In this document: positions 25,262 through 33,144 of the stretch, in pieces | Position numbering within the stretch: position 1 is the stretch's first letter | Layout of the letters: each line of letters opens with the position of its first letter | Source: Streptomyces sp. NBC_01214 | GTDB taxonomy: Bacteria > Actinomycetota > Actinomycetes > Streptomycetales > Streptomycetaceae | NCBI RefSeq assembly: GCF_026340975.1 | Contig: NZ_JAPEOS010000002.1 | Coordinates: 2,353,001 to 2,417,000 of the forward strand | Direction: 5' to 3' | DNA length: 64,000 nt | Program-made: the position numbers and the translations under genes | Notes under the pieces: model-generated | Told to the model about the DNA's origin: nothing | Seen by the model: the letters and a program-made list of their open reading frames with translations, nothing else | The model's database searches: none

Positions 25262-26391
25262 GTCCGCAGCGCCGACCAGACGTGGCCCGACTTCCTGATG
25301 GCTGAAGGAGCATCGTCCAGGACTCCTCGCGTGCCGTCCACAGCCGTCGAGCTGTGTTCGATAGCTTCGCTGTCGGGGCCGTAATCTCCTGCGGCGGTCA
25401 GCGCACCAGTACCCGCCACTGCTGCGCCCACCCGGTCTCTGGCGTGCTGACTTGACGAACGCATGGCCCATCCGGTGAGTGGACTGTCCAGCTGCCGCAG
25501 GTCGTCCGAGGTGCTCCACGCCGCCTGCCGGAACGCGGTGGCCCCAGGGGCGAGGCCCGCGACAGCGCTGCCCTCCGGGGCGGCGGCCATCGCCGCTCGG
25601 GCGGCCGCCGTGCCCGCCTTGGCGCCGGAGGCGACCGCGGCCACACCCGGGACCGTGCCGACCGTGTCTCCGAGGAGTGTCACGCTGCTCTTCCAGAAGT
25701 CGGCGTCGAACTGGCCCTTCGTGAAGCCGTCGGACAGGGACTTGCGGAACTTCGGGTCCGAGGTGTGCATTGCCAGAGCGGCCAAGGACAGGCCGCTCCC
25801 GACGAGCATGATCGCGAGCCCTGCCGGCGGGCAGACAAGGGCCACGCCCGCGCCGATCGCACCCAGGATCGCCGATGCGTTCGACATCGCGTCCGCGGGA
25901 TCGTCGACGATCTTGTTCCAGATCGAGGTCAGCAGGCCCGGTTCCTCGGGGGCCAGTCGGTCCGTCGCCGCGTTCAGGGTCTGCGCAACCCGGCGGGCGG
26001 CCGTGCCGTGCTCGGCGGCGAGTTCGCGGGCCAGGCGGCGGGCGTCGGTGAGGGCCTCCTCCGTCTTCGCCGCCGCGGCCTGGGCCTCGTACCGGGTGGC
26101 CAGTGCGCGGTGGGAGACCAGAATGTCGTGCCACCCCGTGAGCCGGCGGGCCGCCTCCGCGAGGGAGGTGTGGGCCGATCCGAGGTAGCGGGGGAGGTCC
26201 CGCGAGAGGGAGGCGCGAAAGGCGGTGGCGGCCTCGCCCTGCCAGGCCGAGCTGTGGGAGACCAGGTCCTTCACCACCCGGGAGGCCTCCCCGAGGGAGG
26301 TGGCCGAGGCGCTGAGCTTCTTGGCCAGGGCCAGCACCGTCGCGGGATTTCCGGGGGCCGGGTCGAAGCCCAGCGCCGCGTACTCAGCCAC
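25258..26391 (-). CDS. Large WXG100/ESX-like protein with central glycine-rich hydrophobic region
   Basis: 377 residues. The first about 150 residues are helical and end-to-end similar in style to WXG100/LXG-type proteins, with the turn HSSAWQGEAATAF (a WxG motif) between helices. The centre has strongly hydrophobic stretches (AILGAIGAGVALVCPPAGLA and LAIMLVGSGLSLAALAM), then a Gly/Ala-rich part and a polar tail. The layout resembles type VII secretion substrates in which the helical hairpin targets a C-terminal domain, but no known toxin domain is visible. Start GTG 26391 overlaps the end of the preceding WXG gene by eight bases; GTG 26421 is possible. The stop overlaps the next start by four bases. 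Confidence 0.75.
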   Translation of the reverse strand: MAEYAALGFDPAPGNPATVLALAKKLSASATSLGEASRVVKDLVSHSSAWQGEAATAFRASLSRDLPRYLGSAHTSLAEAARRLTGWHDILVSHRALATRYEAQAAAAKTEEALTDARRLARELAAEHGTAARRVAQTLNAATDRLAPEEPGLLTSIWNKIVDDPADAMSNASAILGAIGAGVALVCPPAGLAIMLVGSGLSLAALAMHTSDPKFRKSLSDGFTKGQFDADFWKSSVTLLGDTVGTVPGVAAVASGAKAGTAAARAAMAAAPEGSAVAGLAPGATAFRQAAWSTSDDLRQLDSPLTGWAMRSSSQHARDRVGAAVAGTGALTAAGDYGPDSEAIEHSSTAVDGTRGVLDDAPSAIRKSGHVWSALRT

Positions 26392-26686
26392 GCGCGGCCG
26401 CCGCCCGGAGGAAGGCCGCACGGACGGCCTGATCGAGCTCCGCGTACTCCGCGGCGCTGCGGTCCACGCCCTCCCGCACGTCCTTGACGCGTTTGGTCAG
26501 CTCCTGCGTGCCGTAGGCCCAGCGTTCCTGGAAGCCGTCACACGCCGCGTCGAGGTCCGCCGTGCCCAGTTGGTCGGGTCGTACGTGGTTCAGCGCGCGC
26601 CGGGCCTCTCGCAGGGAGACCAGCGAGGAGTCCAGAGCGCGTGTCAGACGGGTCAGCTGGTCGATGTCCACCTGGAGCGAGGTCAT
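26384..26686 (-). CDS. WXG100-like small helical protein, first gene of operon
   Basis: 100 residues, almost entirely helical. It starts with TSLQVDIDQLTRLTRALDSS and has GFQERWAYGTQELTKRV in the second helix, the size and hairpin layout of ESAT-6/WXG100 proteins, although the WxG turn is not strict. Such proteins form dimers and travel through, or partner with, ESX-type systems. No EccC-like ATPase gene lies in this window. ATG 26684-26686 was chosen; its ribosome site is weak. It heads a four-gene overlapping operon running to 24063. Confidence 0.7.
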   Translation of the reverse strand: MTSLQVDIDQLTRLTRALDSSLVSLREARRALNHVRPDQLGTADLDAACDGFQERWAYGTQELTKRVKDVREGVDRSAAEYAELDQAVRAAFLRAAAARG

Positions 26687-26758
26687 GACGCGAAACCCTG
26701 GCAGAGCGGGGCCCTGCCAGGGCAATCGGCATCACTCGCCCGAGCGAGCGGAAATCGG

Positions 26759-27730
26759 TCAGCCCTTGCGGGCGGCGAGGCGGGCCGCGCGGGCAGCCAG
26801 CTTCTCGTCGAACTTGCGGGCCTCGGAGTCCAGGCCGTTCATGAACAGCCCGAGCTCCTCCTGGGCCTTCTGGCCCTCGGGGCCGAGGCCGTCGATGTCC
26901 ATGATCTTGAGGAAGCGGATCACGGGGCTCAGTACGTCGTCGTGGTGGATCCGCAGGTTGTAGACCCCGCCGATGGCCATCTGCGCGGCCATCCGCTCGA
27001 AGCCGGGCATGCCGTGTCCGGGCATCCGGAAGTTGACGACGACGTCGCGCACGGCCTGCATGGTCAGGTCCGGGGCGAGCTCGAAGGCCGCGCCCAGCAG
27101 GTTGCGGTAGAAGACCATGTGCAGGTTCTCGTCCTGCGCGATGCGGGCCAGCATCCGGTCGCAGACCGGGTCACCGGACTGGTGGCCGGTGTTGCGGTGC
27201 GAGATGCGGGTCGCGAGCTCCTGGAAGGCCACGTACGCCACCGAGTGCAGCATCGAGTGGCGGTTGTCGGACTCGAACCCCTCCGACATGTGCTGCATGC
27301 GGAAGGCTTCCAGCTTGTCCGGGTCCACGGCGCGCGAGGCCAGCAGGTAGTCGCGCATCACGATGCCGTGGCGGCCCTCCTCGGCGGTCCAGCGGTGCAC
27401 CCACGTGCCCCAGGCGCCGTTGCGGCCGAAGAGCGTCGCGATCTCGTGGTGGTAGCTGGGGAGGTTGTCCTCGGTCAGCAGGTTCACGACCAGCGCGATC
27501 TTGCCGATGTCGGTGACCTTGGACTGCTGCGGGTCCCAGGCCTCGCCGTCCTCGAAGAAGCCCGGGAAGTTCCGGCCCTCGCTCCACGGGACGTACTCGT
27601 GGGGCATCCAGTCCTTGGTGACCTTCAGATGGCGGTTGAGCTCCTTTTCGACCACCTCTTCCAGCGCGAACAGCAGCTTGGCGTCCGTCCACGCCTCCGA
27701 GCTGCCGAGGTGGGGAGAGGTGATCGTCAC
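26759..27730 (-). CDS. Ferritin-like acyl-[acyl carrier protein] desaturase
   Basis: 323 residues of the soluble di-iron stearoyl-ACP desaturase (DesA) family. Iron ligands can be seen in NLLTEDNLPSYHHE, the ExxH TAEEGRHGIV and the second ExxH AQDENLHMVF. The enzyme should introduce a cis double bond in a carrier-bound fatty acid using reduced ferredoxin, and so adjusts membrane fluidity. The start is GTG 27730 with AGGAG a few bases upstream. Two adjacent palindromes at 27759-27788, 29-58 bases before the start, suggest repression by a dimeric regulator. Confidence 0.92.
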   Translation of the reverse strand: MTITSPHLGSSEAWTDAKLLFALEEVVEKELNRHLKVTKDWMPHEYVPWSEGRNFPGFFEDGEAWDPQQSKVTDIGKIALVVNLLTEDNLPSYHHEIATLFGRNGAWGTWVHRWTAEEGRHGIVMRDYLLASRAVDPDKLEAFRMQHMSEGFESDNRHSMLHSVAYVAFQELATRISHRNTGHQSGDPVCDRMLARIAQDENLHMVFYRNLLGAAFELAPDLTMQAVRDVVVNFRMPGHGMPGFERMAAQMAIGGVYNLRIHHDDVLSPVIRFLKIMDIDGLGPEGQKAQEELGLFMNGLDSEARKFDEKLAARAARLAARKG

Positions 27731-27758
27731 GGGTACTCCTGGGTGTAAAGCGAACTAC

Positions 27759-27788
27759 CTACGGTTCCGTAGCCTACGGAGTCGTAGG
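27759..27788 (-). promoter_or_regulatory. Two adjacent palindromic operators of the desaturase gene
   Basis: CTACGGTTCCGTAG (27759-27772, arms CTACGG/CCGTAG) is followed immediately by CCTACGGAGTCGTAGG (27773-27788, arms CCTACG/CGTAGG). They share the TACGG half-site and lie right upstream of the desaturase GTG. The TACGG/CCGTA half-sites resemble TetR-type sites. No such regulator gene is adjacent, so the binding protein is unknown. Confidence 0.65.
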
Positions 27789-28039
27789 TTAAGCGTGACA
27801 TCAAGGCCAGCCAACCCCCCGGCAGGTGTATGTCCGGTTACATCCAGTTATCTATGCAGTTTATGGGAGGTCAGAGGGGGGTCCGAGGGGCCGAAATCAC
27901 GCCAGTAGGTGGTTTGGCGCCCCCCGGTTTGACGCAAGAAATCGCTTCCGCTTTACCCGGGGCGCGACGATCCGGCCCTCGCCGTTCACGCGTGGGGGCA
28001 GGCCGATGGGGGTGAGCGCGGGTGCGGTGCGGAGGTGGT

Positions 28040-28080
28040 TGCGGTCCCCCGGATGGCGGCGCGCCAGCCGGGGGACCGCA
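28040..28080 (-). terminator. Hairpin downstream of the ABC-F gene
   Basis: TGCGGTCCCCCGG (28040-28052) pairs perfectly with CCGGGGGACCGCA (28068-28080): a 13-bp stem with a 15-base loop, 167 bases past the ABC-F stop. It could serve as its terminator or insulate the desaturase promoter. Confidence 0.6.
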
Positions 28081-28146
28081 CCCCACGTGACGGCCCGAGC
28101 CAGAGCCGACTCGCCCCTTGGGCGCCCGCGGCCCGCGGCCCGCGGC

Positions 28147-28223
28147 CAGCCGTCAGCCGCCCGCCGTCAGCGGCCAGCCGTCAGCCGCGGGCTATCAGCT
28201 GCCAGCTGCCAGCCGTCAGCCGC
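28147..28223 (+). repeat. Three copies of a 14-bp repeat with degenerate copies between
   Basis: CAGCCGTCAGCCGC occurs at 28147-28160, 28175-28188 and 28210-28223, with CAGCTGCCAGCTGCCAG between. It is untranslated, directly downstream of the ABC-F stop. Confidence 0.8.
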
Positions 28224-28246
28224 CGGCCGCCCGCACCGGCGTGGTC

Positions 28247-29890
28247 TCATTCACTCGACCACAGCCTTTCCCGGACCTCCTCGGCCGTCGTCGGCCGCAG
28301 CTCGCCGTCCAGCAGGAGCCAGCGCGTGATGCCGATCGACTCCAGGAACGGCACGTCGTGGCTCGCCACCAGGAGCGCGCCCTCGTACGACTCCAGCGCG
28401 TCGGTCAGCTGCCGCACGCTGGACAGGTCCAGGTTGTTCGTCGGCTCGTCCAGCATGAGCAGCTGCGGAGCCGGCTCCGCCAGCAGCAGCGCCGCCAGGG
28501 CCGCCCGGAAGCGTTCGCCGCCCGACAGCGTGCCGGCCGGACGGTCCGCCCGGGCGCCGCGGAACAGGAAGTGCGCGAGCCGGGCCCGGATCAGGTTGTT
28601 GGTGGCCTGCGGGGCGAACCGCGCCACGTTCTCCACGACCGAGCGGCTCTCGTCCAGGACGTCGAGGCGCTGCGGCAGGAACCGCGTCGTCACGTGCGCC
28701 ACGACCGCCCCGGACACCGGCGGGAGCTGCCCCGCGATCGTGCGCAGCAGGGTGGTCTTGCCCGAGCCGTTGCAGCCCACCAGGGCGATCCGTTCCGGCC
28801 CCCGCAGTTCCCACTCGCCCGGTACGGCGGCTCCGTGGGCCAGGCGCAGATCGCTCAGGGTCAGGACCTGCCGCCCGGGCGGGACCTGGGTGGCGGGCAG
28901 CTGGATCCGGATCTCGTCGTCGTCGCGCACCGCCTCCACCGCCTGGTCCAGACGTTCCTTCGCCTGGACCAGCTTCTCGGTGTGCATGATCCGGTGCTTG
29001 CCCGCCGACTCCTGGGCCGCGCGCTTGCGCGCACCCATCACGATCTTCGGCTCGCGCTTGTTGTCGTACATCTTCTGCCCGTACCGCTTGCGCCGCGCCA
29101 ATTTCACCTGGGCGTCCGCCAGTTCGCGCTTCTGTCGCTGTACGTCGGCCTCCGCGACCCGGACCATCCGTTCGGCGGACTCCTGTTCGGCGGCGAGCAT
29201 GTCCTGGTAGTCCGTGAAGTTACCTCCGTACCAGCGGACTTCGCCGTCGCGCAGGTCGGCGATCTGGTCGACCCGCTCCAGCAGTTCCCGGTCGTGGCTG
29301 ACCAGGAGCATCACCCCGGACCAGGACTCGACCGCCGCGTACAGGCGGCTTCGGGCCCGCAGGTCCAGGTTGTTGGTGGGTTCGTCCAGCAGCAGGACGT
29401 CGGGGCGGGCGAGCAGCAGGGCGGCCAGTCGCAGCAGTACGGACTCGCCGCCCGAGAGCTCGCCGACGGTGCGGTCCAGGCCGATCCGGGCGAGACCGAG
29501 CTGGTCGAGCGTGGCCAGGGCCCGCTCTTCCACGTCCCAGTCGTCGCCGACGGCGGTGAAGTTCGCCTCGGTGGCCTCGCCCGCCTCGAGGGCGTGGAGC
29601 GCGGCGCGGGTGGTGTGGATACCGAGCGCCTCGTCCACGCGCAGCGTGGTGTCGAGGGTGACGTTCTGCGGGAGGTAACCGACCGAGCCGGCGACGGAGG
29701 ATTGGCCCTCGGTCGGGGCCAGTTCGCCGGCGATCAGCTTCAGCAGGGTGGACTTCCCGCAGCCGTTGAGGCCGATCAGGCCGGTGCGGCCGGGGCCCAC
29801 GGTGAGTTGGAACCCGTCGAAGACGGGAGTGCCGTCGGGCCAGTCGAAGGACAGTGCGGAGCAGGTGATGAACGTAGGGGCGTTACTCAT
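28247..29890 (-). CDS. ABC-F family ATPase
   Basis: 547 residues with two ABC domains and no membrane part. Walker A motifs are GLNGCGKST and GCNGSGKTT; signatures are GELSGGESVL and GTLSGGERFR; both Walker B motifs end LLDEPTNNLDL. The linker of about 80 residues between them is highly charged. ABC-F proteins act on the ribosome, either as translation factors or by displacing antibiotics from the exit tunnel. Which class this belongs to cannot be told. Start ATG 29888-29890: its Shine-Dalgarno GGAGG lies in a perfect 12-bp palindrome (29891-29902). Confidence 0.92.
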   Translation of the reverse strand: MSNAPTFITCSALSFDWPDGTPVFDGFQLTVGPGRTGLIGLNGCGKSTLLKLIAGELAPTEGQSSVAGSVGYLPQNVTLDTTLRVDEALGIHTTRAALHALEAGEATEANFTAVGDDWDVEERALATLDQLGLARIGLDRTVGELSGGESVLLRLAALLLARPDVLLLDEPTNNLDLRARSRLYAAVESWSGVMLLVSHDRELLERVDQIADLRDGEVRWYGGNFTDYQDMLAAEQESAERMVRVAEADVQRQKRELADAQVKLARRKRYGQKMYDNKREPKIVMGARKRAAQESAGKHRIMHTEKLVQAKERLDQAVEAVRDDDEIRIQLPATQVPPGRQVLTLSDLRLAHGAAVPGEWELRGPERIALVGCNGSGKTTLLRTIAGQLPPVSGAVVAHVTTRFLPQRLDVLDESRSVVENVARFAPQATNNLIRARLAHFLFRGARADRPAGTLSGGERFRAALAALLLAEPAPQLLMLDEPTNNLDLSSVRQLTDALESYEGALLVASHDVPFLESIGITRWLLLDGELRPTTAEEVRERLWSSE

Positions 29891-29902
29891 GGAGGCCTCC
29901 AG
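29891..29902 (-). promoter_or_regulatory. Palindrome containing the ABC-F ribosome binding site
   Basis: TGGAGGCCTCCA is self-complementary and touches the start codon, so the Shine-Dalgarno GGAGG could pair with the CCTCC beside it, or two transcripts could pair. It may lower or regulate translation initiation. Confidence 0.4.
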
Positions 29903-30035
29903 GTTGCGTGAGTGGTGCGTGCAACGCGGGGAGACAGCCGACGGCTCAGCCGTGGGGCGTGGTGGTCGGTGTCTCGAACCTCAGACGAGCAATGTCCTGC
30001 TCCGTTTCGACGGTGATGTGCCGTCTTCGAAGCTA

Positions 30036-30055
30036 CGGGCGGCCGAGGCCGCCCG
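30036..30055 (-). terminator. Hairpin terminator of the SsgA-like gene
   Basis: CGGGCGGCC and GGCCGCCCG form a 9-bp stem with a GA loop, 14 bases past the stop of the minus-strand SsgA-like gene. It therefore also marks the upstream limit of the ABC-F transcript. Confidence 0.65.
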
Positions 30056-30068
30056 CAAAGCAATTAAT

Positions 30069-30485
30069 TCAGCAGGTGTCGCGCATCAGCTCGGCCAGGT
30101 TGTGGTCCATGTCCAGGTAGAGGTGTTCGAGGCCGGGCGGCACCACGGTCGCCGCCCGCTCCAGGAAGCGGTGGAGCTCGGCCGTCAGCATCAGCACGAT
30201 CGCGACGCCCTCCGCCGCGTGGAACTCGATGGTGGTCCGGTCGCCGTCGTACGGGCGTACGCGCACGTCGCCGTAGCCCGACGGGCGGTCCAGCCCGGAC
30301 TCCAGCAGCTCGCGCGAGAAGGTCCACGACACCTCGACGCCCTCCAGCGTGGCCGGGGCCGGGAACGCCATGCGCACGGCGAACGGATCCGCACGGTCGT
30401 AGCAGAGGGTGACGGGCACGGTCTCGACCTTCGGCGCGGTGGCGACCAGACGGGCCTGTGCGGCCTGCTCGATGACAGTGATCAA
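30069..30485 (-). CDS. SsgA-like (SALP) sporulation/cell division protein
   Basis: 138 residues. It has the SALP hallmarks PVTLCYDRADPFAVRMAF, VSWTFSRELLESGL and DVRVRPYDGDRT. SALPs are restricted to sporulating actinomycetes and guide septum placement and peptidoglycan processing through FtsZ or cell wall enzymes. The best start is TTG 30485, with GGGAG seven bases upstream. A compact terminator follows. Which paralogue (SsgB-SsgG) cannot be decided here. Confidence 0.88.
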   Translation of the reverse strand: MITVIEQAAQARLVATAPKVETVPVTLCYDRADPFAVRMAFPAPATLEGVEVSWTFSRELLESGLDRPSGYGDVRVRPYDGDRTTIEFHAAEGVAIVLMLTAELHRFLERAATVVPPGLEHLYLDMDHNLAELMRDTC

Positions 30486-30714
30486 GGCTCACTCCCTTGC
30501 GGCGGATCTGCTGCCGGACCGTTGGGGTGGAGCCCGGCAACCCGATAGACGCCGGAATCGGCAAATCCGTGCATGGGCCGTTGCGTGAGCTGTGTCACCG
30601 ATTGGCTTGAACCAATCCGTGTGATCGCACAGAGTGACCGGATGGTGGGTGTGCCCGAAGGCGGCCCCGATCCGCGGTGGGTCCGGGGTGCCTCGGAGAA
30701 GGGCTGGTTACCGA

Positions 30715-32163
30715 TCACTCCACCGGCGTAAGGGTCCGCATCAAGGCCGCGTAGAGGGTGGCGGAGACGGCCATGCCGACGGGCAGGGAAAGGTCGATGC
30801 CGCCGAGGGCGGAGGCGACCGGCCCGGTGTAGAGCGTGTTGACGCACAGGGCGGCCGCGCTCACGCCAGCCGCGAGCGCGAGGGCGCCCGCCGGGTTGAC
30901 GCCGCCCACGTACCAGAAGGGGCTGCCGGGGGTCTCGTCCGCCAACGCCCGGCCGTCGTAGCGGAACCGGCGCAGCAGGATGTCGGTCGCGTAGATCGCC
31001 ATGACGGGGCCGATCAGCACGACGACCAGCTGGAGCGAGTTGCTGACGGTGTCCAGGAGGTTGGAGACGAGCAGGCCGTAGAGGGTCAGGGCGACGGCGA
31101 CGGCCCCGTCGAACAGGACGCTGACGGAGCGCCGGATGCGGATGCCGACGGCCTGTAGGGCGAGACCGGCGCTGTAGGCGGTCAGGGCGTTGACGGAGAT
31201 CGTGCCGAGGATCAGGGCGAGCAGGAAGACCGGGTAGAACCACCCGGGCAGGATCTTCTGGAGTGCGGCCTGGGGGTCGCTCATGTCGACCGCGGTCGCG
31301 GCGAACGCCCCCAGGGAGCAGACGGCCACGCTGGGCAGGAAGGCTCCGAGGGCGGTCCAGCCGATGATCGCCTTCCGCGAGGACGCGCGGGGCAGATAGC
31401 GGGAGAAGTCGGCACTGGTGGTGTACGAGAGCGGACCCGAGGCGATGAGGGTGGTGCCGGCGAGGAGCGCCGCCCAGAGGGCGACCCCGGTCAGGGGCGG
31501 GGCGGGCCGGTAGGCGAAGTCCGTGTGGCCGACCACGGAGAAGCCGACGACGGCGAACGCGGCGGCCAGGACCAGGGTCATCGGGAGGTAGAGCTTCATG
31601 ATCATCGCGTGGCCGTAGACGCTGATGGCCAGGGTGAGCGCGGCGATGGTCACGATGACGGCGGCCTTGATCCCGGTGTTCGTCGTGATGCCGACCCGGT
31701 CCACGAGGGCGAAGGCGGCGGCCGCGGCGGCGGCCAGGTTGAGGGCGAAGTAGCAGACGGAGACCAACCAGCCGCCGACCGCGTTCATCACACGGTTGCC
31801 GATGACTCCGTACATGGCCCGGGTGATCACCTCGCTCGGTGCCCCGGCGGCCGGGCCCGAGGTGGCGAGCAGGCCGGTGAGCAGCCAGAACAGGTTGCCG
31901 ACCACGATCACGGCGACGGATTGCCACAGGCTCAGCCCCATGAGGACCAGCGCGCCGCCGATCACCAGGCTGAGGTAGTTGACGTTCGCCGCCGCCCAGA
32001 CGGCGAAGAGGTCCCGGGGGCGGCCGTGGCGCTCGGAATCGGGGATGTGGTCGATGCCGTGGGCCTCGATGCGGGTGGCCCGCTCCGGGGTCGGCGCGGC
32101 CTGTCCGAGCGTTCCGGGGGCCGGGTGCGAACCGGGAGGCGGGTCGGGAATCGGGGACGCCAT
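30715..32163 (-). CDS. NCS1-family cytosine/purine-type permease
   Basis: 482 residues with about 12 hydrophobic segments. The family signature lies in the first third (AVWAAANVNYLSLVIGGAL and GAPSEVITRAMYGVIGN), and SADFSRYLPR is also typical of NCS1 permeases. They import cytosine, purines, allantoin or related compounds with Na+ or H+. The ATG at 32163 has GGAGGTCC upstream. The gene diverges from a TetR gene; the 71-base gap holds an inverted repeat. Confidence 0.88.
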   Translation of the reverse strand: MASPIPDPPPGSHPAPGTLGQAAPTPERATRIEAHGIDHIPDSERHGRPRDLFAVWAAANVNYLSLVIGGALVLMGLSLWQSVAVIVVGNLFWLLTGLLATSGPAAGAPSEVITRAMYGVIGNRVMNAVGGWLVSVCYFALNLAAAAAAAFALVDRVGITTNTGIKAAVIVTIAALTLAISVYGHAMIMKLYLPMTLVLAAAFAVVGFSVVGHTDFAYRPAPPLTGVALWAALLAGTTLIASGPLSYTTSADFSRYLPRASSRKAIIGWTALGAFLPSVAVCSLGAFAATAVDMSDPQAALQKILPGWFYPVFLLALILGTISVNALTAYSAGLALQAVGIRIRRSVSVLFDGAVAVALTLYGLLVSNLLDTVSNSLQLVVVLIGPVMAIYATDILLRRFRYDGRALADETPGSPFWYVGGVNPAGALALAAGVSAAALCVNTLYTGPVASALGGIDLSLPVGMAVSATLYAALMRTLTPVE

Positions 32164-32203
32164 GGGGGACCTCCGGATGCTGGGCGTGTCCGCCTCGCTT
32201 GCT

Positions 32204-32223
32204 TATTGGTCGCACACTCAATA
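32204..32223. promoter_or_regulatory. Inverted repeat between permease and TetR gene
   Basis: TATTG-N10-CAATA sits in the centre of the 71-base divergent gap and is more AT-rich than its surroundings. It is the obvious candidate operator for the TetR protein acting on both promoters. Confidence 0.5.
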
Positions 32224-32234
32224 GCATCCCCGGT

Positions 32235-33011
32235 ATGTCGTCAAGCGTCCAGCGCAAGCGGATCCGCAAGTCCCCCGAGGCCCGGCGGGCCGAGATCGTC
32301 GACACGGCCGCGACCGTCGCCCTGGCCGAAGGGCTGGAGTGCCTCACGCTGCGCCGCATCGCCGAAGAGCTCGCCGTCCGGCCGGGTCTGATCAGCCATT
32401 ACTTCCCCTCGGTGGAGGACTTGGTCGCCGAGGCGTTCGGGACGGCCGCCGGGGCCGAGCTGGAGGTCCTGCTGCCGCCCGGAGAGCCCGGAGCGGCCGG
32501 GCCGGCCGGGTGGGCCGGGGTGGCCGGGTCGGCCGGGGTGAACGGGGCGGCCGGGGTGAACGGGGCGGCCGGAGCGGAGGGGGGCGCGTCGACCCCGACC
32601 GGGCGGCTGGAGCGGTTCTTCGCCCGTACGTCCGGAGGGGCCTACGACGCCATCAGTCGACTCTGGATCAACGCCCGCCACCTCAGCCGCTACCGGCCCC
32701 TCCTGCGCGACCGGGTCGCCGAGCAGGAGGCCGCCTGGCGCGGCCGCCTGGAAGGGGTGATCCGCGAGGGCGTGGAGCGCGGCGAGTTCCGTACGGAGGA
32801 CCCGTACGTGACGGCCATTCAGATCCTCGTCGTCCTCGACGGCCTCGGCGTCCACGCCAACACCGAGGACCGCGACCGCCCCGAGGCGGTGACCCGGATG
32901 GCGGTCACCACCGCGGAACGCGAACTCGGCCTGCCCCGCGGCGCCCTCACCGGTGACGCCGCCGCCGAAGCAGCCGGTGACGCCGCGGGTGAAGCAGCCG
33001 GCGACGCCTGA
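32235..33011 (+). CDS. TetR-family regulator of the permease, with repeat insertion
   Basis: 258 residues. The helix-turn-helix reads CLTLRRIAEELAVRPGLISH, then YFPSVEDLV, matching TetR regulators such as BetI. The ligand domain is interrupted at about residues 86-117 by a Gly/Ala-rich, collagen-like stretch with GVNGAAGVNGAAG. The C-terminus ends in AAEAAGDAAGEAAGDA. Both look like products of DNA slippage; family members are usually about 200 residues and lack them. The start ATG 32235 is near the likely promoter, so the mRNA leader is very short. It probably represses the divergent permease. Confidence 0.87.
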   Translation: MSSSVQRKRIRKSPEARRAEIVDTAATVALAEGLECLTLRRIAEELAVRPGLISHYFPSVEDLVAEAFGTAAGAELEVLLPPGEPGAAGPAGWAGVAGSAGVNGAAGVNGAAGAEGGASTPTGRLERFFARTSGGAYDAISRLWINARHLSRYRPLLRDRVAEQEAAWRGRLEGVIREGVERGEFRTEDPYVTAIQILVVLDGLGVHANTEDRDRPEAVTRMAVTTAERELGLPRGALTGDAAAEAAGDAAGEAAGDA

Positions 33012-33050
33012 CCGCTCGCGCCCGGCCCTTTCCCCACCCGAGCCTCCCCC

Positions 33051-33120
33051 CGCCCGACGTTCCCCGCCCGACGTTCCCCGCCCGACGTTCCCCGCCCGAC
33101 GTTCCCCGCCCGACGTACCC
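33051..33120 (+). repeat. 14-bp tandem repeat, five copies
   Basis: CGCCCGACGTTCCC occurs at 33051, 33065, 33079, 33093 and, with one change, 33107. It lies between the TetR gene and the amidohydrolase and ends 24 bases before the amidohydrolase start. The copies are nearly identical. Confidence 0.92.
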
Positions 33121-33144
33121 CACCCCGCCCCCGCTGGAGGCTCC

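Larger units (their letters stand above)
27789..28246. other. Gene-free stretch between desaturase promoter and ABC-F gene
   Basis: No supported ORF. It contains the likely terminator of the ABC-F gene (28040-28080) and a block of short GC-rich repeats (28147-28223). The AT-richer part at about 27790-27870 belongs to the desaturase promoter. Confidence 0.6.

Noticed and set aside
26225..27748. 507-residue plus-strand frame opposite the desaturase and WXG genes
   Set aside because: It is an antisense shadow; the minus-strand genes have clear motifs and overlaps.
33051..33120. CRISPR or iteron-type origin
   Set aside because: The repeats are contiguous and GC-rich. There is no AT-rich stretch, Rep gene or spacer.
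32953..33144. N-terminal extension of the amidohydrolase from the open frame at 32953
   Set aside because: It would overlap the TetR gene and translate the tandem repeat as Pro/Arg text. GTG 33145 has a proper ribosome site and the family start.
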